From NCBI RefSeq assembly GCF_002115785.1, contig NZ_JFJY01000002.1, positions 574,689 through 638,688 of the forward strand: a DNA stretch of 64,000 nucleotides. The letters run 5' to 3'. Below, in pieces: positions 9,162-20,830 of the stretch. Positions within the stretch are counted from its first letter, which is position 1. Every line of letters starts with the position of its first letter. Under the pieces are notes generated by a model. That model was not told where the DNA came from, made no database searches, and saw nothing but the letters and a program-made list of their open reading frames with translations. The translations under genes were made by a program, and so were the position numbers. This stretch comes from Thalassospira sp. MCCC 1A03138 (lineage in GTDB: Bacteria; Pseudomonadota; Alphaproteobacteria; Rhodospirillales; Thalassospiraceae).

Positions 9162-9189
9162 TTCGATTTCCCAGCATGCATGTTATAAT
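9162..9189 (+). promoter_or_regulatory. Candidate promoter of dnaN
   Basis: A perfect TATAAT at 9184-9189 is preceded 16 bp upstream by TTCGAT, a weak -35. It lies about 95 bp before the dnaN start, in the 311-bp gap between dnaA and dnaN, which holds no other gene. Confidence 0.5.
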
Positions 9190-9282
9190 GCGTCTGCCTT
9201 GCCCGAAAGGGTGGAGCAAAAGCGACAAAACCGATTATAAATCAATTTGTTAAACCAATACTGACAGACGGATAGGACGGGC

Positions 9283-10401
9283 ATGAAGCTGACCATTGAA
9301 CGCGCGGCTCTGTTGAAATCTTTGACCCATGTTCAAAGTGTGGTCGAACGGCGAAATACCATTCCGATTCTGTCCAATATTTTGCTGCGGGCGGAGAATG
9401 ACCAGCTTTCTCTGACGGCAACGGACATGGATCTTGAGGTGATTGAAACCACCACTGCAGAAGTCAGTGAAGCCGGTGCAACCACAACCCCCGCCCATAC
9501 CCTTTACGAGATTGTCCGCAAGTTGCCGGAAGGCTCGCAGGTGCAAATCGCGCTTGAGCCAGGTGCAGGGCGTCTTACCCTGTCGGCGGGTCGTTCGAAA
9601 TTCAATCTGGCGGTTCTTCCGGTTGATGACTTCCCGGTCATGTCCGGTGGCGAGCTTCCGGTTAGCTTCGGCCTTGCCGCGGCGGAACTTCGCGGTCTGA
9701 TCGATCGTGCCGAATTTGCGATTTCGACCGAAGAAACCCGTTATTACCTGAACGGTATCTATTTTCACGCGACAGACGCCGAAGGAACCAAAATCCTGCG
9801 TGCGGTTGCAACCGATGGCCATCGTCTGGCGCGCGTCGAAGCACCGCTTCCCGACGGGGCGGAAAACATGCCGGGCGTCATTGTACCACGCAAAACCGTT
9901 GGCGAATTGCGCAAGCTGATCGAGGAAACCGGCGAAGCGGTCGATATCGCATTGTCCGATACCAAAATTCGCTTTGGTTTCGGAAAGGCGGTTCTGACCT
10001 CCAAACTGATCGATGGTACGTTCCCGGATTACGAACGTGTCATTCCGTCTGGCAATGACAAGACCCTTGATATCGAATGCAAGGCTTTCGCAGACGCTGT
10101 TGACCGCGTTTCCGCCATTTCGATCGAAAAATCGCGTGCGGTCAAAGTCGTCATGTCGGGTAATACCCTGACCCTTTCTGCGTCGAGCCCGGAACACGGA
10201 ACCGCATCCGAGGAACTCGAAATCAATTATGATGCTGATGACATCGAAATCGGTTTCAACTCGCGTTATTTGCTCGATATCGCCAAGCAGGTGAAGGGTG
10301 ACACCCTCAACCTTCTGATGTCGGACGGATCATCGCCGACCATTCTGCGCGATACCGATGATCTGTCGGCATTGTATGTTCTGATGCCGATGCGCGTCTG
10401 A
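9283..10401 (+). CDS. dnaN: DNA polymerase III beta subunit (sliding clamp)
   Basis: This is the 372-residue clamp protein that dimerises round DNA and tethers polymerase III and repair proteins. It has the normal length and three repeats of the clamp fold. It starts MKLTIERAALLKSLTHVQSV and ends DLSALYVLMPMRV, the usual C-terminal pattern (YVLMPMR) that forms part of the partner-binding pocket. It is followed by recF after 64 bp, the classic dnaA-dnaN-recF-gyrB order. Confidence 0.97.
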   Translation: MKLTIERAALLKSLTHVQSVVERRNTIPILSNILLRAENDQLSLTATDMDLEVIETTTAEVSEAGATTTPAHTLYEIVRKLPEGSQVQIALEPGAGRLTLSAGRSKFNLAVLPVDDFPVMSGGELPVSFGLAAAELRGLIDRAEFAISTEETRYYLNGIYFHATDAEGTKILRAVATDGHRLARVEAPLPDGAENMPGVIVPRKTVGELRKLIEETGEAVDIALSDTKIRFGFGKAVLTSKLIDGTFPDYERVIPSGNDKTLDIECKAFADAVDRVSAISIEKSRAVKVVMSGNTLTLSASSPEHGTASEELEINYDADDIEIGFNSRYLLDIAKQVKGDTLNLLMSDGSSPTILRDTDDLSALYVLMPMRV

Positions 10402-10465
10402 CGGTTAGCGCACTTTTGCTGTGGCTGTTCTTGCCCATAATCTTCCACACCAAGACGGTACGTCG

Positions 10466-14105
<3,640 letters not shown>

Positions 14106-14112
14106 TTATCGG

Positions 14113-14117
14113 CGTGT
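14113..14117. repeat. Target-site duplication, left copy
   Basis: CGTGT immediately precedes the TGTGAATTGAC end. The identical pentamer follows the other end at 42313-42317. Tn7-type elements duplicate 5 bp on insertion. Confidence 0.85.
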
Positions 14118-14185
14118 TGTGAATTGACTCATAAATCTGGAAACGTGACGCATAAATCTAGAATCTGTGACGCGTAAAGTTGGAA
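14118..14185 (+). repeat. Proximal transposon end with three TnsB-like sites
   Basis: Three tandem 18-bp sites lie head to tail: TGACTCATAAATCTGGAA (14125-14142), TGACGCATAAATCTAGAA (14146-14163) and TGACGCGTAAAGTTGGAA (14168-14185). The period is 21-22 bp. This compact array resembles the right end of Tn7, which also faces the target gene. Confidence 0.8.
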
Positions 14186-14219
14186 CCATGGCTGTGAACT
14201 TTTGCAGCCATGGTTTTTT
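14184..14219 (+). terminator. Strong terminator just inside the transposon
   Basis: An 11-bp perfect stem (AACCATGGCTG with CAGCCATGGTT) and a 10-nt loop run into a T tract. It overlaps the end of the third TnsB-like site and faces gyrB, so it should end gyrB transcripts and insulate the element. The following 200 bp up to 14419 hold no gene or clear signal. Confidence 0.8.
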
Positions 14220-14419
14220 GTGGTTATGGACTGAAAATTTGGTTCGAAGAATCGCCCCTGAGTTCCATTTCGTCGAAAAGGGTCGCCAAGAAGTGGCTTC
14301 CTGAATAGTATTTGTTCGTCAGACAGGGTATTACTCCGTCGGAAAAATATAAAACAAATACCAATTCGGGAGGCGCGGACAACAGGCCCAAATGCCGTCG
14401 ATCCGTGGAAAATAACGCA

Positions 14420-15757
14420 ATGCGTTTGTGGCCAGCGATTTCGTTTCGCGCTGTGCTCCGACTGATTGCCGGTATCGCGGTATTTGCGACATACGGCAAA
14501 GCGGGCGCGTGCGAACTGAGCATTCTGACGTCCTATCCGTCGTCATTTTACAAACCGTTTATCGACCTTTTTGTTCAGAAAACGGGTGCAGAGGACGTTT
14601 GTGTTCAGAATAAAAACACCATCGGTCTGATTTCCCATGTGCGCGAAAATCGTCGCCCGGTTCCTGATATCGTTTGGGCCAGTTCGCCGGTTGCGTTCGA
14701 ACTTCTTGATCAACAAGATGCCTTGGCGAAGTTCCCGGACAAGGTATCAAAACCGATTGGTGATGGCGGTATTCAGCCAGATGCGCCTGACGGATCACGT
14801 TTTGGGTTTGCGTTGTCGACAATCGGCGTGATGTCCGGGGCTGATCAGCCATTTGGAAACGGGCCGATTGAAATCGCCGATCTTGCGTCGCCGGATTATT
14901 ACGGCCTGCTGGGTATGAGTTCGCCGTCACGCAGCGGCACCACCCATCTTTTTGTCGAAAGCCTGTTGCAACAATATGGCTGGCAGGATGGCTGGGCCTT
15001 GCTGTCGCAAATTGGCGGGAACCTTGCGACCGTCACCGCACGCAGTTTTGGCGTGCGCGACGGTGTTGCACGTAATCGGTTCCCCTATGGGATCGGGATC
15101 GATTTTCTGGCCCAGTCTGAGCCGCAAACTGGTGATGCCCTGTTATTTCAATCTTTCTCGCCTGGCTGGTATTTCCCGGCCAGTGTGGCAGTGACCGGAT
15201 TGGGGGCGCAAAATGTGCGGTCTCTGGAGTTCGTTGATTTCCTGCGTGGCGCTGCCGCCCAGCAGTTGCTGTTGCAACCGGAAATCCGGCGAATTCCGAT
15301 TGATCCGAAATTGTGGCCGCAGGCCGGATTTCTACCGTCTGCAAACAATCCGGCACAGGGGCTTGATCTAAGACTGGCAGCACGTCGCATGGCGGTGGTC
15401 AACGCGCTTTATGATGACATGATCACGCACCGGCTGCTTGAGCTTCGAAAACTTTGGCAATCATTGCGCCGGTTGGAAGCGACACCGGTGATTGCCCAGT
15501 CTGACGCGACCAAACCGTTGCTGAGTGCGGTGCGTGATGCGCTTGAATCCGTTCCGGTTGCGGCCTTTATGGCCAATGAACACAGCTTTGAACGGGTGTT
15601 TTCCGATGTCATACCGTCTGAAAACACGGTTGTTGGCAGACTGCGGGTGCAAGACAGCTGGTCAAACGATTTCAGTCAGCGTTTCAAATCGGCCCGCGAG
15701 TTGATCGCGCGCATGGACTCGTTTCAAAGTCACCTTGATACGGGCACCGTGAAATGA
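14420..15757 (+). CDS. PgtC-like periplasmic binding protein (signalling type)
   Basis: This is a 445-residue AfuA/PgtC-type extracellular solute-binding protein with an N-terminal signal peptide (hydrophobic stretch LRLIAGIAVFATYG, cleavage near KAGA/C). Family segments include LSILTSYPSSFYKPF, DIVWASSPVAFELL and SSPSRSGTTHLFVESLL. It overlaps the following histidine kinase gene by 4 bp. In Salmonella the equivalent PgtC works with PgtB and PgtA to sense external phosphoglycerate, so this copy probably presents ligand to the kinase rather than to a transporter. A second, related binding protein is encoded at 19323. The start at MRLWPAISF is chosen for its position before the signal peptide. 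Confidence 0.75.
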   Translation: MRLWPAISFRAVLRLIAGIAVFATYGKAGACELSILTSYPSSFYKPFIDLFVQKTGAEDVCVQNKNTIGLISHVRENRRPVPDIVWASSPVAFELLDQQDALAKFPDKVSKPIGDGGIQPDAPDGSRFGFALSTIGVMSGADQPFGNGPIEIADLASPDYYGLLGMSSPSRSGTTHLFVESLLQQYGWQDGWALLSQIGGNLATVTARSFGVRDGVARNRFPYGIGIDFLAQSEPQTGDALLFQSFSPGWYFPASVAVTGLGAQNVRSLEFVDFLRGAAAQQLLLQPEIRRIPIDPKLWPQAGFLPSANNPAQGLDLRLAARRMAVVNALYDDMITHRLLELRKLWQSLRRLEATPVIAQSDATKPLLSAVRDALESVPVAAFMANEHSFERVFSDVIPSENTVVGRLRVQDSWSNDFSQRFKSARELIARMDSFQSHLDTGTVK

Positions 15758-17763
15758 AGTGGCGCCCAAACAGCCTTAAATCCAAGTTGACCTTGTCGAT
15801 TTTTGTCATCGCCAGTGTTTCCGTGATGGCAACGGTGATTTCAAATCTGACCCTTGGCGGGGTCAGTCAGACGGTTGCCGATCTGGCATCGGAAAACCTG
15901 TCGGTGACGGCGACAAGTGCGCGTTTTGCCGAAATCGGTCAGGAGATCAGGGTTGATACACCGCGCTTGGGAAGTGCGACGACCCAATATGGCCGGCAAG
16001 AAGCCCTGAATAGTCTGGAAGGTCATTTCAGGGACCTGAAACAGCTAAGTGACGAACTTGCGAACTATGCGCCGGAGCTTACTGAAAAGCTGACCGGTTT
16101 ACTTGATGCCTTGATGGGCAATGTAGAAAAGCTTGATGCCAATGTCGCGGGCAAGTTCACCATGCGCGATGATCTCGGCCGACAGGTGGCAAGGATCAAT
16201 CGTCTGCATAGTGACTTTTTGCTCGAAGTTGATCCTTTGCTGATTGATGCCAATTTCAATGTGACATCGGCAATTGATCGCAGTTTCGCGACACCGGGAC
16301 AGGAAATTCAGGCTGATCCGGTAATCAACGAAGTCCGGTTTACCGAGGCACTGGGGCGTTTGCACGCGGCCTGTAACCTGATTGTGGGTTTGATGTTGCG
16401 TGCGGTTGGCGAAGATGATTTCGGGGCGATTGAACAACTTCGCTTGCGCCTGTTGGAAAGCATTTCGGAGGCCAATGAAAACCTGCCGGCGCTGCAGCAA
16501 AACAGCAGTTCCATCACCCTGCTTCAAATCTGGCGCGAAATTGCATCCTATGGCGATAGTCCGCGTGATTTGCTTGAACTGAAGCTGCGTGAAACGGCCC
16601 TTCGTCGCCAAAATGCCCAGCTTCAGAATGAAAGTGCCATCTTGCTTGAGGCGTTGGGCGGGCTTGTTGCAGATACTGTGCGCGAGAGTGGTCAGCGTAC
16701 CGAAGGTGTATCCCTTCAGATCAAACAGGAAGTCCAAAACGGGCAGTTGTTCGGGGTGTTGGCCGGTCTTGCCACCGTTGTGTTGTTGGTCCTGTTTTCG
16801 GTGTTCTTCATTCGTGGACAGTTGTTGCAGCGATTGATGCGCGTTTTGTCTTCGATGCAGATTATCGCCGATGGCAACTTTGCACATCGGGTTCTGGTCG
16901 ATGGCATGGACGAGATCGGGCAGCTTGCCGATGCTGTGCGATTGTTCCGCCACAAGTCCCAGGAACTCGAAACTCATGCCGAGGTTCTTCAGGAAACCAA
17001 TAGCGAGTTGCGCCACGAGATTGCCCTGCGTCATCAGGCCGAACAGGATTTGCGTGAAACTCAGGCTGAACTTTTGCAGGCGGCCAAGCTTGCCGCATTG
17101 GGGCAGCTATCAGCAAGCATTGCCCACGAGTTTAATCAGCCATTGGCAGCGCTTAGTTCCTATAACCACAATGCCGAGCTGTATCTTGAGCGCGGTGAAA
17201 TCGAGAAATGCCGCGAGAAACTTGAAGATATCGACAGGCTGGTGAAACGTCTTTCCAAGACATCGAACCATCTGAAAAGCTTTGCCCGTCGACCGCAAGA
17301 AGCTGTAACACGCCATAGCGCGATCGAGGTTCTGGAGAACGCACTGTCGCTGTTCGAAGACCCGGTGACGCGGGGCAATATCAAACTTGTCCGCGATTAT
17401 CCCGACGGCCCGGTTCATGTCCTGACCGACCCGGCCAAGCTTGAACAGGTTATGGTCAATCTGATCAGCAACGCCATTGATGCGGTCGAACATCAGGATG
17501 ACCCGACCTTGCATCTGGTGATCAGTGAAACCGACCGTCGGGCAATCATTTCAGTCGCTGATAATGGCACCGGATTTGCACCGGAAGTCAGCGATAAACT
17601 GTTTGAACCTTTCTTTACAACCAAGCCGCCGGGCAAAGGTCTGGGGCTTGGATTGTCGATTTCATTCAATATCATTCGTGACCTTGGCGGCCGTTTGCAG
17701 GTCTTGCCAGGCACCTGTGATCAGGGTGGAACGACCGCAACTGTGGAGCTGTTTAAAACGTGA
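15754..17763 (+). CDS. Membrane histidine kinase, PgtB/DctB-like
   Basis: This is a 669-residue sensor kinase. The first membrane helix is at about residues 12-32. A long periplasmic domain (about 33-330) is rich in helices. The second helix lies at about 332-355 (LAGLATVVLLVLFSVFF), followed by a HAMP domain and a coiled coil. The HisKA box is SIAHEFNQPLAALSSY with the phospho-accepting His near residue 457. The ATPase has EQVMVNLISNAIDA, ISVADNGTGF and GKGLGLGLSIS. The HEFNQPLAAL box places it with the NtrB/DctB group that drives sigma54 activators. Start and stop overlap both neighbours by 4 bp, so the three genes are translationally coupled. Confidence 0.88.
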   Translation: MKWRPNSLKSKLTLSIFVIASVSVMATVISNLTLGGVSQTVADLASENLSVTATSARFAEIGQEIRVDTPRLGSATTQYGRQEALNSLEGHFRDLKQLSDELANYAPELTEKLTGLLDALMGNVEKLDANVAGKFTMRDDLGRQVARINRLHSDFLLEVDPLLIDANFNVTSAIDRSFATPGQEIQADPVINEVRFTEALGRLHAACNLIVGLMLRAVGEDDFGAIEQLRLRLLESISEANENLPALQQNSSSITLLQIWREIASYGDSPRDLLELKLRETALRRQNAQLQNESAILLEALGGLVADTVRESGQRTEGVSLQIKQEVQNGQLFGVLAGLATVVLLVLFSVFFIRGQLLQRLMRVLSSMQIIADGNFAHRVLVDGMDEIGQLADAVRLFRHKSQELETHAEVLQETNSELRHEIALRHQAEQDLRETQAELLQAAKLAALGQLSASIAHEFNQPLAALSSYNHNAELYLERGEIEKCREKLEDIDRLVKRLSKTSNHLKSFARRPQEAVTRHSAIEVLENALSLFEDPVTRGNIKLVRDYPDGPVHVLTDPAKLEQVMVNLISNAIDAVEHQDDPTLHLVISETDRRAIISVADNGTGFAPEVSDKLFEPFFTTKPPGKGLGLGLSISFNIIRDLGGRLQVLPGTCDQGGTTATVELFKT

Positions 17764-19118
17764 CCGATAACAGTGTAAAACCACCAGTCCTGTTGATTGA
17801 TGACGAAGCCGAAATTCGCCGTGCCTGGGAAGAAACCCTGCATCTGAATGATTTCGCACCGCATCCGTTCGAAGACGGGGCTGCTGCCGTTGCGACCCTT
17901 GATGCTACTTGGCCTGGTGTGGTTTTGACCGATTTGCGGATGCCGGGATTGGACGGGTTTGGTGTTCTTGACACAGTTAAGCGCATTGATCCGAAAATCC
18001 CTGTCATTATCGTGACCGGGCATGGTGATATTCCGATGGCGACCAAGGCAGTCAAAGCCGGGGCCTATGATTTCATCGAAAAGCCTGCCGACCCTGACAC
18101 ATTGCTTGCCGTGATGGTGCGCGCGGCTGAATTGCGCCGGCTGGTTTTGGAAAACCGGCGTCTAAGCAATAGCAGTTCGGACGGCTATAAAATCGAAAAT
18201 CACATTATGGGCAACCATCCCAAAATCGAAAGGTTACGGGCGCAAATCGCCGTCGTTGCCGGGGCGGATGTCAATACGGTGATCTATGGGGAGACCGGGA
18301 CGGGCAAGGAGCTGGTTGCCCGTGCCTTGCATGAATTGGGACCGCGCAAGGACGGGCCGTTCATTGCCATCAACTGTGGTGCACTGAACGAAAACCTGAT
18401 TGCCAGCGAGTTGTTCGGTCATGAAGCCGGGGCCTTTACCGGTGCAGATCGTCGTCGTATCGGCAAGCTTGAACAGGCCAGCGGCGGGACGCTTTTCCTT
18501 GATGAAATCGAAAGCATGCCACTTGGTCAACAAACCCAGCTTTTGCGTGCCTTGCAGGGGCAGGTGATCGAACGGCTTGGCGGGAAATCCCAGATCAATA
18601 TTGACGTGCGCGTGGTGGCGGCGGCCAAGGAAGACCTTGAGCTGGCGTCCGAGGAAACGCGTTTCCGTGCCGACCTTTATTATCGGCTGGCAGTTGCATC
18701 CCTGACCATTCCGTCTTTGCGCGAACGCGGGGAGGATATCGCACTTCTTTTCGTGCATTACGTGACCAAGGCCTGTCGCAAGCATGGTTTGACCATCCCG
18801 GAAATCAGCGAAATCAATCTTGATGACCTGCGCGGAAAGTCATGGCTGGGTAATGTGCGTGAACTGGTCAATGCGGCTGAACGTTATGCCCTGCAATTGG
18901 AAAATACCGGGATGGCATCTGATCCGCGGGATACCGGAATTATGTCATTACCTGATCAGATTGATGCCTTTGAGAAAAAGGTCATTGTATCTGCCTTGCG
19001 CCGTTGTGGTGGTCGCGTTCAGGAAACCGCCGACTATTTGTCGATCCCGCGCAAGAAACTGTATCTGCGGATGCAGCACCACAATATCGACAAACGTGCC
19101 TTTGCAGGCACTGAATAA
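17760..19118 (+). CDS. NtrC-family response regulator, PgtA/DctD-like
   Basis: This 452-residue activator has three domains. The receiver has acidic pocket DD at 14-15 and phospho-accepting Asp58 in VLTDLRMPG. The AAA+ sigma54-interaction domain has Walker A GETGTGKE and the sigma54-contact loop GAFTGAD. The C-terminal Fis-type helix-turn-helix is RVQETADYLSIPRKKLYLRM. It starts with GTG overlapping the kinase stop codon. With the kinase and the upstream binding protein it forms a PgtCBA-like sensing module. Its obvious target is the sigma54 promoter 135 bp downstream of its stop, in front of the ABC importer. Confidence 0.9.
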   Translation: MTDNSVKPPVLLIDDEAEIRRAWEETLHLNDFAPHPFEDGAAAVATLDATWPGVVLTDLRMPGLDGFGVLDTVKRIDPKIPVIIVTGHGDIPMATKAVKAGAYDFIEKPADPDTLLAVMVRAAELRRLVLENRRLSNSSSDGYKIENHIMGNHPKIERLRAQIAVVAGADVNTVIYGETGTGKELVARALHELGPRKDGPFIAINCGALNENLIASELFGHEAGAFTGADRRRIGKLEQASGGTLFLDEIESMPLGQQTQLLRALQGQVIERLGGKSQINIDVRVVAAAKEDLELASEETRFRADLYYRLAVASLTIPSLRERGEDIALLFVHYVTKACRKHGLTIPEISEINLDDLRGKSWLGNVRELVNAAERYALQLENTGMASDPRDTGIMSLPDQIDAFEKKVIVSALRRCGGRVQETADYLSIPRKKLYLRMQHHNIDKRAFAGTE

Positions 19119-19173
19119 TGGGTCGTTAGTGACACGTATCTTTTGCAGAATGTGTCAATTTTGACCCATTTTT
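19117..19173 (+). promoter_or_regulatory. Nested inverted repeats: candidate activator site and/or terminator
   Basis: An outer pair AATGGGTC (19117-19124) / GACCCATT (19163-19170) encloses an inner pair TGACAC (19130-19135) / GTGTCA (19152-19157). The outer stem runs into TTTTT, so it could end the regulator transcript. The inner palindrome sits about 120 bp upstream of the sigma54 promoter, the usual distance for an enhancer bound by an NtrC-type activator. Confidence 0.5.
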
Positions 19174-19252
19174 GGCTTAGGTAAGTTGAGAAAGTATTTA
19201 ATTTATCTTTGTTTTACAATTGGTTGTATTGAGTTTGGCGGGCTGAGTTTTC

Positions 19253-19267
19253 TGGCATAGGCGTTGC
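19253..19267 (+). promoter_or_regulatory. Sigma54 (-24/-12) promoter of the ABC importer operon
   Basis: TGGCATAGGCGTTGC has the invariant GG and GC separated by 10 bp, close to the consensus TGGCAC-N5-TTGC. It lies 56 bp before the binding-protein start and directly downstream of a gene for a sigma54-type activator. Confidence 0.7.
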
Positions 19268-19322
19268 TCTTGTTTGGTTGCCGACAGTGTCGGTCAATGA
19301 ACAACCAAATAGGGAGGAACCA

Positions 19323-20678
19323 GTGTCCAACATGGTTCACAAGACTCTTCGCCACCTGGGGACAGGTGTTGCGATTGCCGCAATGCTTGCGACTGCGACG
19401 GCCCATGCCGCCGATGACAAGCTTGTCATTGTAACGTCGTTTCCGTCTGATCTTACCGACGTTTTCAAAAATGCCTTCATGAAGGAAAATCCGTCGATTT
19501 CCGTCGAGGTCGTGAATAAAAGCACCTCGTCTGGCGTGAAATACCTGATTGAAACCGCACAGAACAACCAGTCCGACATCTTTTGGGCATCGGCACCCGA
19601 TGCGTTTGAAGTGCTGAAAGAAAACAGCCTTCTTGCGAAATATGAATCCTCTGTCGGCGGTGTTGCCACTGAACTGAACGGTTATCCGATCAACGATCCT
19701 GATGGCTATTATTCCGGTTTTGCCCTGTCGGGTTATGGCTTCATGTGGAACGAACGTTACATGGATGCCTTCAAACTTCCCGAGCCGACCGAATGGGAAG
19801 ATCTGACAAAGCCGGTCTATAACGGCCATGTCGGTATTTCTGCACCGTCGCGTTCTGGCACCACGCACCTGACCATTGAAACCATCCTTCAGGGTGAAGG
19901 CTGGGAAAAAGGTTGGCAGACCATCCGTGACATGTCGGGCAACGCCAAAACCATTACCGAGCGCAGCTTTGGTGTTCCGGATGGGGTCAACAGCGGTTCA
20001 TTTGGTATCGGTATTGTTATCGACTTCTTCGGTTTCTCGTCGATGGCATCGGGCTTCCCTGTTGATTTCCGTTATCCGAGCGTCACCGCACTTGTTCCGG
20101 CCAATATCGGTGTGATCAACAACGCACCCAACAATGGACCGGCACAGAAATTCATCGACTTCCTGATGTCTGAAACCGGTCAGGGCCTGTTGTTCGATCC
20201 GAAAATCATGCGTCTTCCGGTCAATAAAAGCGTTTATGCAAATGCACCGAAGGGCCTGCCGAACCCGTTTGACGGTTCGATCAAATCCGAAGTCAACTTT
20301 GACACCGCGGTTTCGCAAGGTCGTTATAACGTTGTGAACTCGTTGTTCGACGTGATGATCACCTATCGTTTGGAAGACCTGCGTGCAGCAGTTGTTGCCA
20401 TCCAGGAAGCCGAAGTCGCACTGGCTGAAAGCGGTGCTACCAATGCCGAAGCAACCAAACTGATCGCGGATGCCAAGGCACTTCTTCACACCTTGCCGAT
20501 TGACGAAGCAAAGGCAAATGATCCTGAATTTGCCGCGATCTTCAAATCCAAACGTAAAAAGCAGACCGACAAGGTAGAAGGCCGTCAGGCCGAGATCGAA
20601 CAGGAATGGGATGACCAGATCGTTCAGAACTACCAGAAAGCAGCCGAGCTCGCGAATACGGCCCGCTTCATGTTCTAA
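19323..20678 (+). CDS. ABC importer periplasmic binding protein (PgtC/AfuA-like)
   Basis: This 451-residue secreted binding protein has a clear signal peptide (HLGTGVAIAAMLATATAHA, cleavage before ADDK). It shares segments with the sensing protein at 14420: LVIVTSFPSDLTDVFKNAF, DIFWASAPDAFEVL, SAPSRSGTTHLTIETIL. The start is taken as GTG at 19323, because GGAGG lies 5 bp upstream; ATG at 19332 is the alternative. The C-terminal 120 residues are mostly charged helices. With the permease and ATPase that follow it should import an anionic, perhaps phosphorylated or ferric, ligand. The pairing with a PgtABC-like regulator favours a phosphorylated carbon compound, but that is inference. Confidence 0.8.
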   Translation: MSNMVHKTLRHLGTGVAIAAMLATATAHAADDKLVIVTSFPSDLTDVFKNAFMKENPSISVEVVNKSTSSGVKYLIETAQNNQSDIFWASAPDAFEVLKENSLLAKYESSVGGVATELNGYPINDPDGYYSGFALSGYGFMWNERYMDAFKLPEPTEWEDLTKPVYNGHVGISAPSRSGTTHLTIETILQGEGWEKGWQTIRDMSGNAKTITERSFGVPDGVNSGSFGIGIVIDFFGFSSMASGFPVDFRYPSVTALVPANIGVINNAPNNGPAQKFIDFLMSETGQGLLFDPKIMRLPVNKSVYANAPKGLPNPFDGSIKSEVNFDTAVSQGRYNVVNSLFDVMITYRLEDLRAAVVAIQEAEVALAESGATNAEATKLIADAKALLHTLPIDEAKANDPEFAAIFKSKRKKQTDKVEGRQAEIEQEWDDQIVQNYQKAAELANTARFMF

Positions 20679-20760
20679 GTCGTACTGACCTCCCTGGTAT
20701 CATGTAGATCGACCACGCAGCCGCTGGGGGTATGCGCGGGGACTGCATGATGCTCACCCT

Positions 20761-20801
20761 CCCTGCCAGAGAATTTCATCACATTGACCTCTCTGGCAGG
20801 G
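20761..20801 (+). repeat. Long intercistronic hairpin between binding protein and permease
   Basis: A 12-bp perfect stem (CCCTGCCAGAGA with TCTCTGGCAGGG) and a 17-nt loop lie in the 152-bp gap. There is no T tract. It probably protects the upstream message or lowers permease expression, as is usual where binding proteins are made in excess. Confidence 0.6.
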
Positions 20802-20830
20802 GCCTAATTTCCCGACATTGGAGAATACTC

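Noticed and set aside
7049..9282. Replication origin around dnaA
   Set aside because: No cluster of TTATCCACA-like boxes and no AT-rich unwinding region could be seen in either gap. In many alphaproteobacteria the origin is not next to dnaA.
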